From a bacterium (GTDB lineage Bacteria > Bacillota > Bacilli > Lactobacillales > Streptococcaceae), in assembly GCA_905221085.1 (NCBI GenBank), contig CAJNBT010000001.1:540252-604251 (forward strand): DNA of 64,000 nt. The letters are read 5' to 3'. The position numbers were made by a program, and so were the translations under genes. This document shows positions 8,041-16,579 of the stretch, one piece after another. Every line of letters begins with the position of its first letter. Position 1 is the stretch's first letter. Under the pieces are notes generated by a model, which was not told the origin of the DNA, did no database searches, and was given only the letters and a program-made list of their open reading frames with translations.

Positions 8041-9922
8041 AGATTTTCACTTCGATCACAGCATCCCCCTTAGCAACTGAACCTGTTGCGACTGGAGCTA
8101 CTGAAGCGTAGTCAGCTGTATTTGTAACGATAACCATTGTTGTATCATCAAGACCAGCTGCAGCGATTTTGTTTGAGTCAAATGTTCCAAGAACATCTCC
8201 TGCTTTCACCTTGTCACCTTGGGCAACTTTTGCTTCAAAACCGTCACCGTTCATTGTTACAGTGTCGATACCAACGTGGATCAAAACTTCAGCACCATCG
8301 GTTGTTTTCAAACCGAAGGCATGTCCTGTTGGAAAGGCGATTGAAACTTCAGCATCAGCTGGTGCATAAACCACACCTTGGCTAGGTTTTACAGCGATAC
8401 CTTGTCCCATAGCTCCACTTGAGAAGACTGGATCATTGACATCAGCAAGAGCGACAACATCACCAACGATAGGAGTTATAAGTGTTTCATTTTGAAAAGC
8501 AACAACATTTCCAGTAACTGCTTCTTCAACGAAGCGTTCTGTAGTAGTTTCTTCAGCAACCTCTACTTCATCTTCATAACCAAACATGTAAGTAAGAGCA
8601 AAACCAAGGGCAAATGATACAGCTACCATCAGAAGGTATAGTGGAAGTTGTCCATTACCGGCATAAAGCATTGTTCCAGGGATGATGGTGATACCACTAC
8701 CAGTACCAGCAAGTCCAAGGATTGAAGCCAATCCACCACCGATTGCACCAGCAATCAATGAAAGGAAGAATGGTTTACGGAAGCGCAAGTTCACCCCGAA
8801 GATAGCAGGCTCTGTAATACCTAGGAAGGCAGAAAGAGCAGCTGGGAAAGCAAGAGTTTTCAGTTTTGGATTTTTAGTTTTAACACCAACCGCAACAGTC
8901 GCAGCACCTTGAGCTGTCATAGCAGCTGTAATGATAGCGTTAAATGGGTTAGCATGGTCAGCAGCAAGCAATTGAACTTCAAGCAAGTTGAAGATGTGGT
9001 GTACACCTGACACGACGATCAATTGGTGAACCCCACCAATCAAGAAACCACCAAGACCAAATGGCAAGCTAAGGAGTGCTTTTGTTCCAAGAAGGATGTA
9101 GTTTTCAACAACGTGGAAGACTGGTCCGATGACAAAGAGTCCAAGGATAGACATAACCAAAAGTGTCACGAATGGTGTTACCAAGAGGTCAATCACATCT
9201 GGAACAACCTTGCGGACAGCTTTTTCAAATTTAGCTCCGACAACCCCGATGATGAAGGCTGGAAGAACTGAACCTTGCAAACCAACAACAGGGATGAAAC
9301 CAAAGAAGTTCATAGCTGTTACTTCACCACCTGAAGCGACTGCCCAAGCGTTTGGAAGTGAGCCAGAAACAAGCATCATACCAAGAACGATACCAACGGC
9401 AGGATTTCCACCGAATACGCGGAAGGTTGACCACACAACCAAACCTGGCAAGATGATGAAGGCTGTATCTGTCAAGATTTGTGTGTAAGTTGCAAAGTCA
9501 CCTGGAAGTGGCATTTCAAGAGCGTTGAAAAGACCACGCACCCCCATGAAGAGACCTGTCGCTACGATAACTGGGATGATTGGAACGAAAACGTCACCGA
9601 AAGTACGGATAGCACGTTGGAACCAGTTTCCTTGTTTCGCAGCTTCTGCTTTCATGTCATCTTTAGATGATGTTGGCAAACCAAGTGCAACAACCTCATC
9701 GTACATTTTGTTAACTGTACCTGTACCAAAGATGATTTGGTATTGACCTGAGTTAAAGAAAGCACCTTGAACTTTTTCCAAGTTCTCAATCACTTCTTTA
9801 TTAATTTTCCCTTCATCTTTGACCATGACACGAAGACGAGTCGCACAGTGAGCTACACTGTTGACATTTTCACGTCCGCCCAAGGCATCGATGACTTTTT
9901 TTGCAATTTCCTGATTATTCAT
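8039..9922 (-). CDS. scrA: Sucrose-specific PTS permease EIIBCA
   Basis: ScrA imports sucrose and phosphorylates it to sucrose-6-phosphate using phosphate passed from HPr. The protein (627 residues from the ATG at 9922) carries IIB with phospho-Cys26 in the segment HCATRLRVMV. A multi-span IIC sugar channel follows (about 105-450), then a C-terminal IIA domain with the phospho-His in VLIHVGIDTV (about 549). A TTG three codons upstream (9928) is a possible start, but it is too close to the AAGGAG site, so I prefer ATG. The gene diverges from scrB, and the intergenic region has candidate CcpA and ScrR sites. The stop codon abuts a BOX element. Confidence 0.94.
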   Translation of the reverse strand: MNNQEIAKKVIDALGGRENVNSVAHCATRLRVMVKDEGKINKEVIENLEKVQGAFFNSGQYQIIFGTGTVNKMYDEVVALGLPTSSKDDMKAEAAKQGNWFQRAIRTFGDVFVPIIPVIVATGLFMGVRGLFNALEMPLPGDFATYTQILTDTAFIILPGLVVWSTFRVFGGNPAVGIVLGMMLVSGSLPNAWAVASGGEVTAMNFFGFIPVVGLQGSVLPAFIIGVVGAKFEKAVRKVVPDVIDLLVTPFVTLLVMSILGLFVIGPVFHVVENYILLGTKALLSLPFGLGGFLIGGVHQLIVVSGVHHIFNLLEVQLLAADHANPFNAIITAAMTAQGAATVAVGVKTKNPKLKTLAFPAALSAFLGITEPAIFGVNLRFRKPFFLSLIAGAIGGGLASILGLAGTGSGITIIPGTMLYAGNGQLPLYLLMVAVSFALGFALTYMFGYEDEVEVAEETTTERFVEEAVTGNVVAFQNETLITPIVGDVVALADVNDPVFSSGAMGQGIAVKPSQGVVYAPADAEVSIAFPTGHAFGLKTTDGAEVLIHVGIDTVTMNGDGFEAKVAQGDKVKAGDVLGTFDSNKIAAAGLDDTTMVIVTNTADYASVAPVATGSVAKGDAVIEVKI

Positions 9923-9959
9923 TTGCAAAAATCTCCTTATATAAAATTTTGTTCTTGTT

Positions 9960-9973
9960 TGAAAGCGATTTTA
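9960..9973. promoter_or_regulatory. Candidate cre/ScrR operator in the scrA leader
   Basis: TGAAAGCGATTTTA matches the catabolite-responsive consensus TGWAANCGNTNWCA at all but one defined position. It lies between the scrA -10 and the start codon, where a bound regulator would block transcription. LacI-family ScrR and CcpA sites look alike, so the site cannot be assigned to one protein from sequence. Confidence 0.55.
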
Positions 9974-9990
9974 TTCGCCCTACGAATATT

Positions 9991-10018
9991 ATTCTATCAC
10001 GTTTAAAAAATATGTCAA
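9991..10018 (-). promoter_or_regulatory. scrA promoter
   Basis: On the minus strand TTGACA (10013-10018) is followed after 16 bases by TAGAAT (9991-9996). The -35 is the consensus hexamer. AAACG-type half-sites flank it (for example AAAACGCTTG around 10014-10026), which suggests repressor control. Confidence 0.7.
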
Positions 10019-10182
10019 GCGTTTTGTAGAAAAAATTTTGCCATTTGTCCAATTTTGATTGTTTTTGCTATTTTTTCATTAACAAAGCAGGAAATATCCT
10101 TTGAATTCAGGGTTTTTACTTTAAGGTTTTCAAAAACTTTCATATTTTCATCGATTTTCATAAAATTTCGTTTCTAAATTCT

Positions 10183-10196
10183 GTCAATCGTTTGAC
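10183..10196. promoter_or_regulatory. Candidate ScrR operator, palindrome with central CG
   Basis: GTCAATCGTTTGAC is a near-perfect palindrome with the central CG typical of LacI-family operators. It is in the shared scrA-scrB control region, about 30 bases upstream of the scrB -35. Binding by ScrR is inferred from the family and the position. Confidence 0.5.
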
Positions 10197-10224
10197 ATTT
10201 TTTCTTAAATTTAGTGTGAAAGAC

Positions 10225-10253
10225 TTGCTTTTTTATAAGGAAACGTTTACTAT
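10225..10253 (+). promoter_or_regulatory. scrB promoter with overlapping operator
   Basis: TTGCTT (10225-10230), a 17-base spacer and TACTAT (10248-10253) form a plausible sigma-70-type promoter 32 bases upstream of the scrB ATG. The palindromic GGAAACGTTTACT (10239-10251) covers the spacer end and the -10, so a LacI-type repressor or CcpA bound there would exclude RNA polymerase. Confidence 0.6.
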
Positions 10254-10284
10254 TAAGATAGTAGAATTTATGGAGGAAATAGAA

Positions 10285-11739
10285 ATGGAATGGACTACTG
10301 AACGTCGTTATAGACGCTATGAAGATTGGACACAAGAAGAAATTCAACATATAAAGGAAAATATGGCTCAATCTCCATGGCATACTCATTACCATGTTGA
10401 GCCAAAAACAGGACTTCTCAACGATCCAAATGGCTTTTCCTACTTTGATGGGAAGTGGGTTGTTTTTTATCAGAATTTTCCTTTTGGTGCAGCCCACGGT
10501 TTGAAATCTTGGGTTCAGCTTGAAAGTGATGATTTGGTTCACTTCACGGAAACTGGAGTCAAAGTTTTGCCTGATACTCCATTAGATAGCCACGGTGCCT
10601 ACTCTGGTTCTGCCATGCAGTTTGACGATAACTTGTTCCTATTTTATACAGGAAATGTTCGCGATGAAAATTGGATCCGTCACCCATATCAGATTGGGGC
10701 CTTGATGGACAAGGATGGCAAGATTACAAAGATTGACAAGATCTTGATTGACCAGCCAGTTGACTCTACTGACCACTTTCGCGACCCGCAAATTTTTAAC
10801 TTTAAGGGTCAATACTATGCTATCGTCGGCGGACAAGACTTGGAGAAAAAAGGTTTCGTTCGTCTCTACAAGGCTATTGACAACGACTACACAAACTGGC
10901 AAGTAGTTGGCGACCTTGACTTTGCTAACGACCGCACTGCCTACATGATGGAATGTCCAAACCTGGTCTTTGTAGGCGATCAACCTGTCCTCCTCTACTG
11001 CCCACAAGGATTGGAGAAGAAAGTTCTAGACTACGATAATATCTATCCAAATATGTATAAGATTGGTGCTTCCTTTGACCCTGAAAATGCCAAAATGGTA
11101 GATGTGTCTCAACTTCAAAACATGGATTATGGTTTCGAAGCCTATGCAACTCAAGCCTTCAACGCTCCTGATGGACGTGCTCTAGCTGTTAGCTGGCTTG
11201 GCTTGCCTGATGTTTCATATCCATCCGACCGTTTTGACCACCAAGGAACCTTCTCTTTGGTCAAGGAACTCACTATCAAAGACGACAAACTCTACCAATA
11301 TCCAGTCGCAGCTGTCAAGGACCTTCGTGCCTCTGAAGAAGTCTTCTCAAATCGTGCTCAAACCAATAACAGCTACGAACTCGAGCTCAACTTGGAAGCC
11401 AATAGCCAGAGCGAGATTGTCTTACTTGCTGATAAAGAAGGCAAGGGACTTTCCATCAACTTTGACCTTGTAAATGGTCAAGTGACAGTAGATCGTAGCC
11501 AGGCTGGTGAACAGTATGCCCAAGAATTTGGGACAACTCGTTCTTGCCCTATCGAGAATCAGGCTACTACTGCTACGATTTTCATCGATAACTCTGTCTT
11601 TGAAATTTTCATCAATAAAGGAGAAAAAGTATTTTCCGGTCGTGTCTTCCCACATGCGGACCAAAATGGTATCCTGATTAAATCTGGAAATCCAACTGGA
11701 ACTTACTATGAATTAGATTATGGTCGCAAAACTAACTGA
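10285..11739 (+). CDS. scrB: Sucrose-6-phosphate hydrolase (GH32 invertase)
   Basis: ScrB splits sucrose-6-phosphate made by ScrA into glucose-6-phosphate and fructose. The 484-residue protein shows the GH32 five-blade propeller motifs: the nucleophile motif NDPNG near residue 48, FRDPQIF and the acid/base motif ECPN. The C-terminal beta-sandwich contains FIDNSVFEIFIN. I start it at ATG 10285, 8 bases after GGAGG. The open frame extends upstream to 10192, but that part covers the promoter and -10. The gene ends 20 bases inside scrR, so the two are coupled. Confidence 0.94.
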   Translation: MEWTTERRYRRYEDWTQEEIQHIKENMAQSPWHTHYHVEPKTGLLNDPNGFSYFDGKWVVFYQNFPFGAAHGLKSWVQLESDDLVHFTETGVKVLPDTPLDSHGAYSGSAMQFDDNLFLFYTGNVRDENWIRHPYQIGALMDKDGKITKIDKILIDQPVDSTDHFRDPQIFNFKGQYYAIVGGQDLEKKGFVRLYKAIDNDYTNWQVVGDLDFANDRTAYMMECPNLVFVGDQPVLLYCPQGLEKKVLDYDNIYPNMYKIGASFDPENAKMVDVSQLQNMDYGFEAYATQAFNAPDGRALAVSWLGLPDVSYPSDRFDHQGTFSLVKELTIKDDKLYQYPVAAVKDLRASEEVFSNRAQTNNSYELELNLEANSQSEIVLLADKEGKGLSINFDLVNGQVTVDRSQAGEQYAQEFGTTRSCPIENQATTATIFIDNSVFEIFINKGEKVFSGRVFPHADQNGILIKSGNPTGTYYELDYGRKTN

Positions 11740-12685
11740 TGTCGCCAAACTTGCAGGCGTCAGCCCTACTACCGTTTCTCGGGTTATCAATAAAAAAGGT
11801 TATCTCTCTGAGAAAACCATTCAAAAGGTAAATGAAGCCATGCGGGAATTGGGCTATAAACCCAACAACCTAGCTCGTAGCTTGCAAGGAAAATCAGCCA
11901 AATTAATCGGTTTGATTTTCCCTAATATTTCCAATGTTTTCTATGCAGAATTGATTGATAAGCTGGAGCACCAACTCTTCAAAAATGGTTACAAGACCAT
12001 CATCTGCAACAGTGAGCACGATTCTGAGAAGGAACGCGAATACATCGAAATGTTGGAAGCCAATCAGGTGGACGGCATCATTTCTGGCAGTCACAACTTG
12101 GGAATCGAAGACTACAATCGGGTGACGGCGCCAATTATTTCCTTTGACCGAAACCTGTCTCCAGATATTCCTGTCGTTTCCTCTGACAACTATGCTGGTG
12201 GGGTTCTTGCTGCCCAGACCTTGGTCAAGACAGGTGCCCAGTCTATCATCATGATTACTGGGAATGACAATTCTAACTCGCCAACTGGACTACGCCACGC
12301 TGGTTTTGCATCTGTACTCCCCCAAGCTCCTATTATCAATGTTTCCAGTGACTTTTCTCCCGTCAGAAAAGAAATGGAAATCAAGAATATCTTGACTCGA
12401 CAAAAACCAGATGCCATCTTTGCTTCGGATGACTTAACAGCTCTTCTGGTCATTAAAATTGCTCAAGAATTGGGCATTTCTGTCCCAGAAGAGCTCAAGG
12501 TCATCGGCTATGATGGTACCTACTTTATCGAAAATTACTACCCTCAACTGGCTACTATCAAGCAACCCTTGGAAGAGATTGCCTGCCTCACTGTTGACCT
12601 TCTCTTGCAAAAGATTGAAGGCAAGGAAGTCGCGACAACAGGCTATTTCTTACCAGTTACATTATTGCCAGGAAAAAGTATTTAA
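11720..12685 (+). CDS. scrR: LacI-family sucrose operon repressor
   Basis: ScrR represses scr genes when sucrose-derived inducer is absent. The 321-residue protein has an N-terminal LacI helix-turn-helix and hinge (residues 5-60, TDVAKLAGVSPTTVSRVIN) and a periplasmic-binding-protein-like sensor domain (about 63-321, starting LIGLIFPNISNVFYAELI). It overlaps the end of scrB by 20 bases and has no clear ribosome binding site of its own, so translation is probably coupled. Likely operators are the CG-centred palindromes between scrA and scrB. A bidirectional terminator follows. Confidence 0.93.
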   Translation: MVAKLTDVAKLAGVSPTTVSRVINKKGYLSEKTIQKVNEAMRELGYKPNNLARSLQGKSAKLIGLIFPNISNVFYAELIDKLEHQLFKNGYKTIICNSEHDSEKEREYIEMLEANQVDGIISGSHNLGIEDYNRVTAPIISFDRNLSPDIPVVSSDNYAGGVLAAQTLVKTGAQSIIMITGNDNSNSPTGLRHAGFASVLPQAPIINVSSDFSPVRKEMEIKNILTRQKPDAIFASDDLTALLVIKIAQELGISVPEELKVIGYDGTYFIENYYPQLATIKQPLEEIACLTVDLLLQKIEGKEVATTGYFLPVTLLPGKSI

Positions 12686-12692
12686 GTACAAG

Positions 12693-12723
12693 AAAACTCA
12701 GACGAATCGGTCTGAGTTTTTTT
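12693..12723. terminator. Bidirectional terminator between scrR and mvaA
   Basis: AAAACTCAGAC (12693-12703) and GTCTGAGTTTT (12710-12720) form an 11-base-pair stem with a 6-base loop, followed by T residues on the plus strand and preceded by A residues. It ends at the mvaA stop codon. Confidence 0.85.
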
Positions 12724-13996
12724 ATGATCTTAAGTTTTCTAAATAACGCTGGGCTGTCTCTAGGTTAAAGGTTTTATCTGCGATAAGGCGCTCGACTAGG
12801 GGAGCTACCTCATTTTCACTGGCACCTGCTAGGAGTGCCAAGGATTTAGCCTGCAATTTCATGTGGCCTTGCTGTATCCCTGTGCTGACCAAGGCTTTGA
12901 GAGCTGCAAAGTTTTGGGCAAGCCCGATAGACACGATAATCTGGGCTAATTCTTTGGCAGAAGGATTTCCCAGTAGTTCGTGACTGAGGGCTACACGAGG
13001 GTTGAGACCGATAGAGCCACCCTTGGTCGCCACAGGCATAGGAAGAGTCATCTTACCAACCAATTCTTCTGTCTCCAAGTCCAGACGCCAAGAGCTGAGG
13101 CCTTGATAACGTCCATCTCGACTTGCAAAGGCATGGGCCCCAGCTTCGATGGCACGCCAGTCATTACCAGTGGCAATCAAAATGGCATCAATACCGTTAA
13201 AAATTCCTTTATTGTGGGTAGCTGCTCGATAAGAATCAGCCTGCGCAAACTGACTAGCCAAGGCTATCTTCTCTGCAATTTCTCGTCCTTGATCCTTTTG
13301 GCGACTCAAGTAGCGAAAGGCGATGCGGCAACTTGCTGTCACCAGAGAATCGGTCGCGTAATTAGACAGGATTCCCATGAGACTCTGTCCCTGGCTGAGT
13401 TCTTCTAAGACTGGTTTCAAGGCTTCCAGCATGGTGTTGAGCATATTGGCACCCATGGCTTCCTGGGTATCGACATGGAGATAAACAACGAGAAAGTCTG
13501 TTTTGCCTTTGATCTGCTCTACATGTAGATCACGCGCCCCACCCCCGCGTTTAACAATCGAAGGATAGGCTTGATTAGCAAGTTCCAAGAGTTCTGCTTT
13601 CTTGCTGGCAATCTTCTCTTGCGCTAGCTCTGGATCATCAACTTGATAAAGAGCTACCTGCCCAATCATCTGGCGCTCATGCACTTGAGCAATAAAGCCA
13701 CCTGCTCGCTTAATGATTTTGCTGGCATAGCTGGCTGCAGCAACCACTGAGGGTTCTTCTGTCACATAGGGAACTGTATAGTCCTGCCCATTCACCAAAA
13801 GTTCTGGAATAATAGAATAAGGCAGAGAAAAAGTTCCTACCACATTCTCACTCAGCTGGTCTGCAACAGCCAAGCTGACTTGTTCATCCTGCTCCAGACT
13901 CCTTTGCTTTTCAGGGCTAAGGAGCGCCTGAGCTTTTAACAACTCAAGGCGCTCATGGTATGTTTTTTTAGAAAATCCATTCCAACTTATCTTCAT
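12722..13996 (-). CDS. mvaA: Hydroxymethylglutaryl-CoA reductase, class II
   Basis: MvaA reduces HMG-CoA to mevalonate with two molecules of NAD(P)H, the committed step to isopentenyl diphosphate in streptococci. The 424-residue soluble protein has class II features: ENVVGTFSLPY (catalytic Glu region, about residue 54), DAMGANMLNTMLE (about 182), the catalytic-lysine segment ATHNKGIFNGIDA (about 260) and a flexible C-terminal flap. It overlaps mvaS by one base (TAATG), so the two are co-translated. Streptococcal peptidoglycan and quinone-independent lipid carriers depend on this route, so the gene is probably essential. Confidence 0.94.
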   Translation of the reverse strand: MKISWNGFSKKTYHERLELLKAQALLSPEKQRSLEQDEQVSLAVADQLSENVVGTFSLPYSIIPELLVNGQDYTVPYVTEEPSVVAAASYASKIIKRAGGFIAQVHERQMIGQVALYQVDDPELAQEKIASKKAELLELANQAYPSIVKRGGGARDLHVEQIKGKTDFLVVYLHVDTQEAMGANMLNTMLEALKPVLEELSQGQSLMGILSNYATDSLVTASCRIAFRYLSRQKDQGREIAEKIALASQFAQADSYRAATHNKGIFNGIDAILIATGNDWRAIEAGAHAFASRDGRYQGLSSWRLDLETEELVGKMTLPMPVATKGGSIGLNPRVALSHELLGNPSAKELAQIIVSIGLAQNFAALKALVSTGIQQGHMKLQAKSLALLAGASENEVAPLVERLIADKTFNLETAQRYLENLRS

Positions 13997-15168
13997 TATT
14001 TTTCAACCTTGCTATAACGGCGTTGGTGGTCGACAATCTCCACCAAGGCATAGTCTTGATTTTCATATCCAGTAAACTGGGCTGAGTTTGTTTCATCCAA
14101 TACCACTTCCTCAAAGAAGACCTTTTCATAGTCGGCGACGGATAGGGCAGTTCGTTGGTCGAGCTTGTTCAAGCGGTCTTTATCCAGATAAGCTTCATAA
14201 CCTTCAACCAATTCACAACTGAAGAACTCCGTCACAGCACCACTTCCGTAACTATAAAGGGCGATTTTATCCCCAGCCTTCAAGCTATCTGTATTTTCCA
14301 AGAGAGATAAAAGTCCTAGGAATAGGGAACCTGTATAGATATTCCCCACCTTTTGACTATAGAGAATAGACTGGTCAAAATGATTTTGCAAGAGATCTTT
14401 TTTCTCTTGAGTCAGACTCTCAGCTATGATTTTTTTTAAGCCTTTTAGCGCCAATTTAGGGTAAGGCAAGTGGAAACAAATAGCCGCAAAGTCATTCGTA
14501 GTCCAATTATAGCGTTTCTTGTACTCGATCCAAGTTGTCATTAGACTCTCAAGATATTGCTGAGTCGAATATAAACCATTCACAAAAGGAGTGCTTGAAT
14601 AGTTTGGACGCCAGAAATCCATGATGTCACGGGTTTGAGCTACATTGTCATTATTAAAGGCCATAATGCGTGGATTCTGAGTAATCAACATAGCTACACT
14701 TCCAGCACCCTGAGTGGGTTCTCCTGGAGTCCCCACACCGTACTTGGCAATATCACTAGCAATGACCAAGACCTTAGACTTTGGAGAATTCTCCACATGC
14801 AATTTGGCATAATGAAGGGCAGCAGTAGCACCGTAGCAAGCTTCCTTCACTTCAAAGCTACGAGCGAAAGGTTGAATACCTAATAAGCCATGAACAAAGA
14901 CCGCCGCAGCCTTACTCTGGTCAATTCCTGACTCTGTCGCAACGATGACCATGTCAATTTCTTCTTTTTCTTTATCAGTCAAAATAGAATTACTTGCGCT
15001 GGCCGCCAAGGTTACAATATCCTCAGTCATAGGCGCAATACTAATTTCGTTTAACAGGAGACCCTTGCTATATTTATTTGGGTCAGTCCCTCTTGCTTCT
15101 GCTAAATCTTGTAATTTCAAGACATATTGACTGGTCGCAAAACCAATCTTATCAATACCGATTGTCAT
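13996..15168 (-). CDS. mvaS: Hydroxymethylglutaryl-CoA synthase
   Basis: MvaS condenses acetyl-CoA with acetoacetyl-CoA to HMG-CoA. From the ATG at 15168 it has 390 residues and places the nucleophilic cysteine at 111 (VKEACYGATAALHYA), as in bacterial homologues. The histidine motif CFHLPYPK lies near 235. An in-frame ATG at 15192 would add 8 residues, but it lacks a ribosome binding site, whereas 15168 follows AGAGGT. It forms an operon with mvaA. The rest of the mevalonate pathway is not in this window. Confidence 0.94.
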   Translation of the reverse strand: MTIGIDKIGFATSQYVLKLQDLAEARGTDPNKYSKGLLLNEISIAPMTEDIVTLAASASNSILTDKEKEEIDMVIVATESGIDQSKAAAVFVHGLLGIQPFARSFEVKEACYGATAALHYAKLHVENSPKSKVLVIASDIAKYGVGTPGEPTQGAGSVAMLITQNPRIMAFNNDNVAQTRDIMDFWRPNYSSTPFVNGLYSTQQYLESLMTTWIEYKKRYNWTTNDFAAICFHLPYPKLALKGLKKIIAESLTQEKKDLLQNHFDQSILYSQKVGNIYTGSLFLGLLSLLENTDSLKAGDKIALYSYGSGAVTEFFSCELVEGYEAYLDKDRLNKLDQRTALSVADYEKVFFEEVVLDETNSAQFTGYENQDYALVEIVDHQRRYSKVEK

Positions 15169-15241
15169 ATTTACCTCTGTTTTATCATTCATTGTAAAAA
15201 ATCGTTCTATACTATTTTATCACAAATAGCAGTAAAAAAGA

Positions 15242-15271
15242 GAAAAAAGACTTGATTCACAAATTCAAGTC
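15242..15271 (-). terminator. Terminator of the ThrE-type exporter operon
   Basis: GACTTGA (15249-15255) pairs with TCAAGTC (15265-15271). On the minus strand the stem is followed by TCTTTTTTCT. It lies 11 bases after the exporter stop codon. Confidence 0.65.
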
Positions 15272-15281
15272 TCTTATTATT

Positions 15282-15731
15282 CTAACTATTATGCTGTTTT
15301 CGCAAGTAGGAATAAAGTCTGAGAATCACTGTTCCACTAGCCATTCCAATGGAAATAACCAAAGCCAACATAACAACCAAGGTAGCACTGGCAATGGCGT
15401 GACTATAGTCTCCTGTCACAAAAAAGGCAGTTGTCCGATAGGACAGATAGCCCGGAACCAGGGGTGCCAAAATGGCCAAGATAAAGACCACTGCAGGTGT
15501 CTTATAAAGAATACTTAAAATCTGGCTAACACAAGAACCAATAATAGCCGCAATAAAAGTAGCCACAATAACATTGGTCGGTTCCTTGAGCAAGAGATAA
15601 ATTAACCAGACAGCCATGCCCAAAATCCCTCCTGGTAAGAGCATGGACCGCTGAACATTGAGTACGATTAAAAAAGTGATGATAGCAAGAAGACTTGCTA
15701 CTGCTTGTAATAAAAAGGTTGTTAGTATCAT
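15282..15731 (-). CDS. ThrE-family exporter, small (C-terminal-type) subunit
   Basis: A 149-residue membrane protein with four to five hydrophobic segments (about 4-25, 32-50, 55-75, 80-98 and 116-138). It corresponds to the C-terminal half of the ThrE threonine/serine exporter of actinobacteria, a separate gene in Firmicutes (the YjjB-like half). It sits one base after the larger subunit on the same strand, which supports a two-protein transporter. The substrate is inferred from the family (threonine or serine, or small acids as for YjjPB) and is not proven here. Confidence 0.85.
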   Translation of the reverse strand: MILTTFLLQAVASLLAIITFLIVLNVQRSMLLPGGILGMAVWLIYLLLKEPTNVIVATFIAAIIGSCVSQILSILYKTPAVVFILAILAPLVPGYLSYRTTAFFVTGDYSHAIASATLVVMLALVISIGMASGTVILRLYSYLRKQHNS

Positions 15732-15732
15732 A

Positions 15733-16491
15733 TTAGTTCATCAATACCAAGGCGACAGAAGTTCCTGCCCCTAAAGCAAGGGTAATGAGCAAGGATTCAA
15801 ACATCTTGCTCATACCAGAGTTTATGTGGTTAGTCATAATATCACGGACCGCATTGGTCAAGGCAATCCCTGGTACAAACGGCATGACAGCACCAGCTAT
15901 AATCAAATCTGCTGTTGAAGGAAAGCCTGTGTAGCGAGCCCAAAACTGGGCTATCATCCCAAAGACAAAGGCTCCAGCAAAGGCTGTCACAAAGGGAATT
16001 CGGATAAACTTCTCCACATAGAGGGAAAAGGCAAAACCAAATAAGGTAGCCACTCCTGCCCCGATTGCATCGTAGATATTTCCACTAAACATAATTGAGA
16101 AGAAAGGGGCACTAAAAGTCGCAGCCAGAGTCACCTGTAACTTGGTATAAGGAAGAGGTTGGGCTTGCAAGGCCGTCAATTGCTTGAAGGCTGTTTCTAA
16201 ATCAATTTGCCCCCCAACCAGCTGACGAGAAATCTGGTTGACATCGCAGACTTTTTCAATATTATAAGAAGAGGAAGTCACGCGTTTCATTCGCGAAATA
16301 TTGGTGTTTTCAATGGAGAAAAAGATAGCAGCAGGCATGGCAAGAACATTGCAATCCACAATCCCCTGCGAATGCGCAATCCGAATCATGGTATCTTCTA
16401 CACGATGAATCTCTGATCCACTTTTGAGGAGAATGGTTCCAGCTAACATAATCACATCGATGACGGCATTTAATTCTTTTGACTCTTCCAT
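15733..16491 (-). CDS. ThrE-family exporter, large (N-terminal-type) subunit
   Basis: A 252-residue protein with a cytoplasmic N-terminal domain of about 110 residues (containing ILLKSGSEIHRVEDTM and FSIENTNISRMKRV) and about five membrane segments from 118 to 250. This is the YjjP-like half of a split ThrE exporter. It precedes the small subunit by one base, so the two are almost certainly co-translated. Substrate specificity is unknown. The pair sits between the mevalonate genes and stkP with terminators on both sides. Confidence 0.87.
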   Translation of the reverse strand: MEESKELNAVIDVIMLAGTILLKSGSEIHRVEDTMIRIAHSQGIVDCNVLAMPAAIFFSIENTNISRMKRVTSSSYNIEKVCDVNQISRQLVGGQIDLETAFKQLTALQAQPLPYTKLQVTLAATFSAPFFSIMFSGNIYDAIGAGVATLFGFAFSLYVEKFIRIPFVTAFAGAFVFGMIAQFWARYTGFPSTADLIIAGAVMPFVPGIALTNAVRDIMTNHINSGMSKMFESLLITLALGAGTSVALVLMN

Positions 16492-16540
16492 GCTTGCCTC
16501 CTTTTATCAACTTCCTCTATTCTATCACAAATTAGGACTC

Positions 16541-16576
16541 AAAAAAAATCTTTGCCATGAAATCATGACAAAGATT
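16541..16576 (-). terminator. Terminator downstream of stkP
   Basis: AATCTTTGCCATGA (16547-16560) and TCATGACAAAGATT (16563-16576) form a long stem with one mismatch and a two-base tip. On the minus strand it is followed by eight T residues. Confidence 0.85.
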
Positions 16577-16579
16577 CGT

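Noticed and set aside
10192..10284. N-terminal extension of scrB
   Set aside because: The extra codons cover the scrB -35/-10 and operator; the ATG at 10285 has a good ribosome binding site and gives the usual GH32 length.
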